NCBI GenBank assembly: GCA_963774075.1
Contig: CAVZDP010000005.1
Span: 186,001 to 250,000 of the forward strand
Direction: 5' to 3'
Length of the DNA stretch: 64,000 bases
From: JBBQNR01 sp963774075
Lineage (GTDB): Bacteria > Actinomycetota > Thermoleophilia > Solirubrobacterales > JBBDJG01
This document shows positions 62,181-64,000 of the stretch, in pieces. Position 1 is the first letter of the stretch, and every line of letters begins with the position of its first letter. The notes under the pieces are model-generated. The model searched no databases. It saw only the letters and a list, made by a program, of their open reading frames with translations, and was not told the DNA's origin. Made by a program: the position numbers and the translations under genes.

Positions 62181-63467
62181 CTACCGCCCGATCCCCTCGT
62201 ACACGAAGCCCGCCGAGCGCACCTTCTCCGCGTCGAGGAGGTTGCGACCGTCGACGATCACCGGGGCTTTCATGCGAGCTTTCACCTGCTCCAGATCGAG
62301 TTCGGCGAACTCGGGCCACTCCGTCACGATAACCACTGCATCGGCTCCATCCAGAGCGTCCATCGCGGTGTCACACATCTCCGCTCCCGTGATCAGCTCT
62401 CGGGCGTGGTCCTCGGCGACCGGATCGTACGTTCGCACGCGCGCTCCCTCGCCCTGCAGGCGCGCGGCCAGAACGACGCTGGAGGCCTCTCTCATGTCGT
62501 CGGTGTTGGGCTTGAACGCCAGCCCCAGCAGCGCTATCTCCTTGCCGACGAGGGAGCCCAGGTGCTTCTTGAGCTTGTTCACCACCCGCCGCTTCTGGAG
62601 CTCGTTCACCTCGATCACCGAGGTGAGAAGCTGGAAGTGGTAGCCGGAGTTGCCGGCCAGTTGCTTCAGGGCTGACACATCTTTTGGAAAACATGAGCCA
62701 CCGTAACCGATGCCGGCGTTTAGGAAGTTAGGCCCGATGCGAGGGTCGAGGCCCATGCCGAGGGCGACCTGCTTCACGTCGGAGCCGACCTCCTCGCAGA
62801 CGTTGGCGATCTCGTTGATGAACGAGATCTTGGTCGCGAGAAAGGCGTTCGAGGCGAGCTTGATCATCTCGGCCGAGGGGACGTCGGTGCGGACGACCGG
62901 GCAGTCGAGAGGCTCGTACAGCGCGACCACCGCGTCGCCGGCCCAGACGTCGCCGTCGCTGCCGACGACGACCCGGTCCGGGTTCATGAAGTCGTCCACA
63001 GCGGAGCCTTCCTTCAGGAACTCGGGGTTTGAGACATAGGCGAGACCCGCCTTGCCGAGCTCGGCCAGCCTCCACTTGATCGCGGCGCCGGTGCCGGCCG
63101 GCACGGTGCTCTTCATGACGATCGCGTGGTCGCCGGTGGCCGGAAGCTCGTCGATGACCGCATGTACGCGCGAGAGGTCGGCGTCACCGGAGTACGTCGG
63201 CGGGGTGTCCACGCACACGAAGAGCAGCCGAGCATTCTCGAGGATCGGCGCCACGTCGCTCTCGAAGTGCAGGCGCTCGCGATTCTTGGCGACCAGCTCG
63301 CCCAGTCCCGGCTCGAAGATCGGGACCTGACCGCCGCGCAGGGTGGCGATCTTCTCCGCGTCGATGTCGCGGCACCACACCTCGTGCCCGAGTTCGGCGA
63401 AACAGGCCGCGCTCACCAGGCCGACCCAGCCGACGCCGATCACTCCTATCGGTGGTCGCTCCGGCAT
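62181..63467 (-). CDS. ugd: UDP-glucose 6-dehydrogenase
   Basis: 428 residues. NAD motif GVGWVGLVSAACFAELGHEV, active-site Cys in GYGGSCFPKDVSALKQLAG, NPEFLKEGSAVDDFMNPDRV and KSTVPAGTGAA match the family. It oxidises UDP-glucose to UDP-glucuronate for surface polysaccharide. It is the first gene in the sugar-nucleotide set. The related UDP-mannose-type dehydrogenases share these motifs, so the substrate is not fully certain. Confidence 0.94.
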   Translation of the reverse strand: MPERPPIGVIGVGWVGLVSAACFAELGHEVWCRDIDAEKIATLRGGQVPIFEPGLGELVAKNRERLHFESDVAPILENARLLFVCVDTPPTYSGDADLSRVHAVIDELPATGDHAIVMKSTVPAGTGAAIKWRLAELGKAGLAYVSNPEFLKEGSAVDDFMNPDRVVVGSDGDVWAGDAVVALYEPLDCPVVRTDVPSAEMIKLASNAFLATKISFINEIANVCEEVGSDVKQVALGMGLDPRIGPNFLNAGIGYGGSCFPKDVSALKQLAGNSGYHFQLLTSVIEVNELQKRRVVNKLKKHLGSLVGKEIALLGLAFKPNTDDMREASSVVLAARLQGEGARVRTYDPVAEDHARELITGAEMCDTAMDALDGADAVVIVTEWPEFAELDLEQVKARMKAPVIVDGRNLLDAEKVRSAGFVYEGIGR

Positions 63468-63549
63468 GTAGTCAGGTTATCGGTCGCCGGCGCGAGGAAT
63501 GTGACTTAGAGGGCTGGCTAATCGGCCTCGGCATCTCCTGCGACATGGA

Positions 63550-63676
63550 TTACTCCGGCAGCCCCACGGCTTCGAGGGCCTCGGCGTGATGCCAGAAGGA
63601 CTCCTGGTAGGAGATCCTGCCCTTGCGCAACGTGTAGACGGCCGTGAACTCCAACTGTGTCGTTCTCCTGCGACAT
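63550..63676 (-). pseudogene. Internally deleted SnoaL-like gene remnant
   Basis: The fragment starts MSQEN, the usual start of SnoaL-like genes in this class, but after six codons it joins another frame and gives QLEFTAVYTLRKGRISYQES followed by FWHHAEALEAVGLPE and TAA, the last third of the family fold. The middle (about 90 codons) is missing and the frames no longer match. It follows the intact neighbour by 5 bp, and another MSQE start lies immediately after its stop. Confidence 0.6.
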
Positions 63677-63681
63677 CGCGC

Positions 63682-64000
63682 TTACTCCGTCAGTCCCACG
63701 GATTCGAGGGCTTCCTGCAACTGCAGCTCGTTGTAGTAGACGATTTCTGCGATTTTGCCGGCTCGCACGGTGCAGACCACGGCATCGTGGAGGGAAAGCT
63801 CGATCCCGCTTCCCTGGCCCTTGCAGAGCATCAGGAACAGGGCGATAGCTCGGTCCTCCCCCACGGGTCGCACCTCCACGCCCTCGATCCTCCAACTCCC
63901 CCAGGCATCGCTCCAGACCTCGAGCCACTTGCGCACTCCGTCGTGTCCTCGGTAGAGCTCGGTGTCGAGGCTGATGTCCCGATCGTCCACCTCAACATCG
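63682..64000 (-). CDS. SnoaL/NTF2-like protein, 5' end outside window
   Basis: At least 105 residues are in view. The frame is open to the window edge and reads DVEVDDRDISLDTELYRGHD, so the GTG codon inside this stretch is not the start; the family's N-terminal helix lies beyond. The rest has WLEVWSDAWGSWRIEGVEVR, the pocket region and AVVCTVRAGKIAEIVYYNEL, ending ALESVGLTE. The stop is followed by a decayed copy of the same type. Function is unknown. Confidence 0.75.
   Translation of the reverse strand, partial: DVEVDDRDISLDTELYRGHDGVRKWLEVWSDAWGSWRIEGVEVRPVGEDRAIALFLMLCKGQGSGIELSLHDAVVCTVRAGKIAEIVYYNELQLQEALESVGLTE

Overview
The window is a high-GC, gene-dense actinobacterial chromosome segment. 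The most likely source is the class Thermoleophilia (Solirubrobacterales or Gaiellales relatives). Support comes from the many SnoaL/NTF2-like genes that start MSQE, a secreted protein with a decapeptide repeat next to an export segment (a style common in that class), an R2-like oxidase paired with a TetR gene as in mycobacteria, and an actinobacterial-style tmRNA tag (ADSH...ALAA). I see no rRNA, tRNA, CRISPR array, intact transposase or prophage.

Layout. 1-9 kb: the 3' part of aconitase, an R2-like ligand-binding oxidase with a divergent TetR gene and operator, a histone-H1-like protein, an Acg-type nitroreductase, CorA, enoyl-CoA hydratase, glutathione S-transferase, a small membrane protein and an SCP2-type thiolase. 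9-22 kb: an orphan histidine kinase, an HD-GYP phosphodiesterase, a tiny membrane protein beside a secreted subtilase, an alpha/beta-hydrolase-like protein, a SnoaL/P450 operon, DUF5701 and DUF2277 proteins, an ABC exporter, a GlxA regulator overlapping a DJ-1/PfpI gene, an SDR and a secreted protein. 22-30 kb: TypA/BipA, a TPR-LuxR regulator, a berberine-bridge-type oxidoreductase, a decaying SnoaL region, tmRNA and a site-2-type metalloprotease.

30-63 kb is mostly one minus-strand housekeeping block. Read in its direction of transcription it runs ugd, two sugar nucleotidyltransferases, a phosphosugar isomerase, ahcY, comF, hpf, secA, prfB (programmed +1 frameshift), nadC, nadA, a split transketolase, ftsE, ftsX, ctpA, rnr, smpB, then tmRNA. 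SmpB, tmRNA, RNase R and HPF together cover ribosome rescue and hibernation; SecA, FtsEX and CtpA serve export and the cell envelope; the nucleotide-sugar genes supply surface polysaccharide precursors.

The block is interrupted between comF and hpf by about 8.5 kb of accessory genes: a secreted Asp-box protein, a secreted PQQ-type sugar dehydrogenase with a PKD domain, and a 1351-residue cytoplasmic enzyme built as (unknown domain + GT-A glycosyltransferase) x2 followed by an FkbM methyltransferase. The tandem repeat is visible in both DNA and protein. This gene is the best candidate here for undescribed biology. A dispersed palindromic repeat (core CCGGC-TTC-GCCGG) occurs at three intergenic sites.
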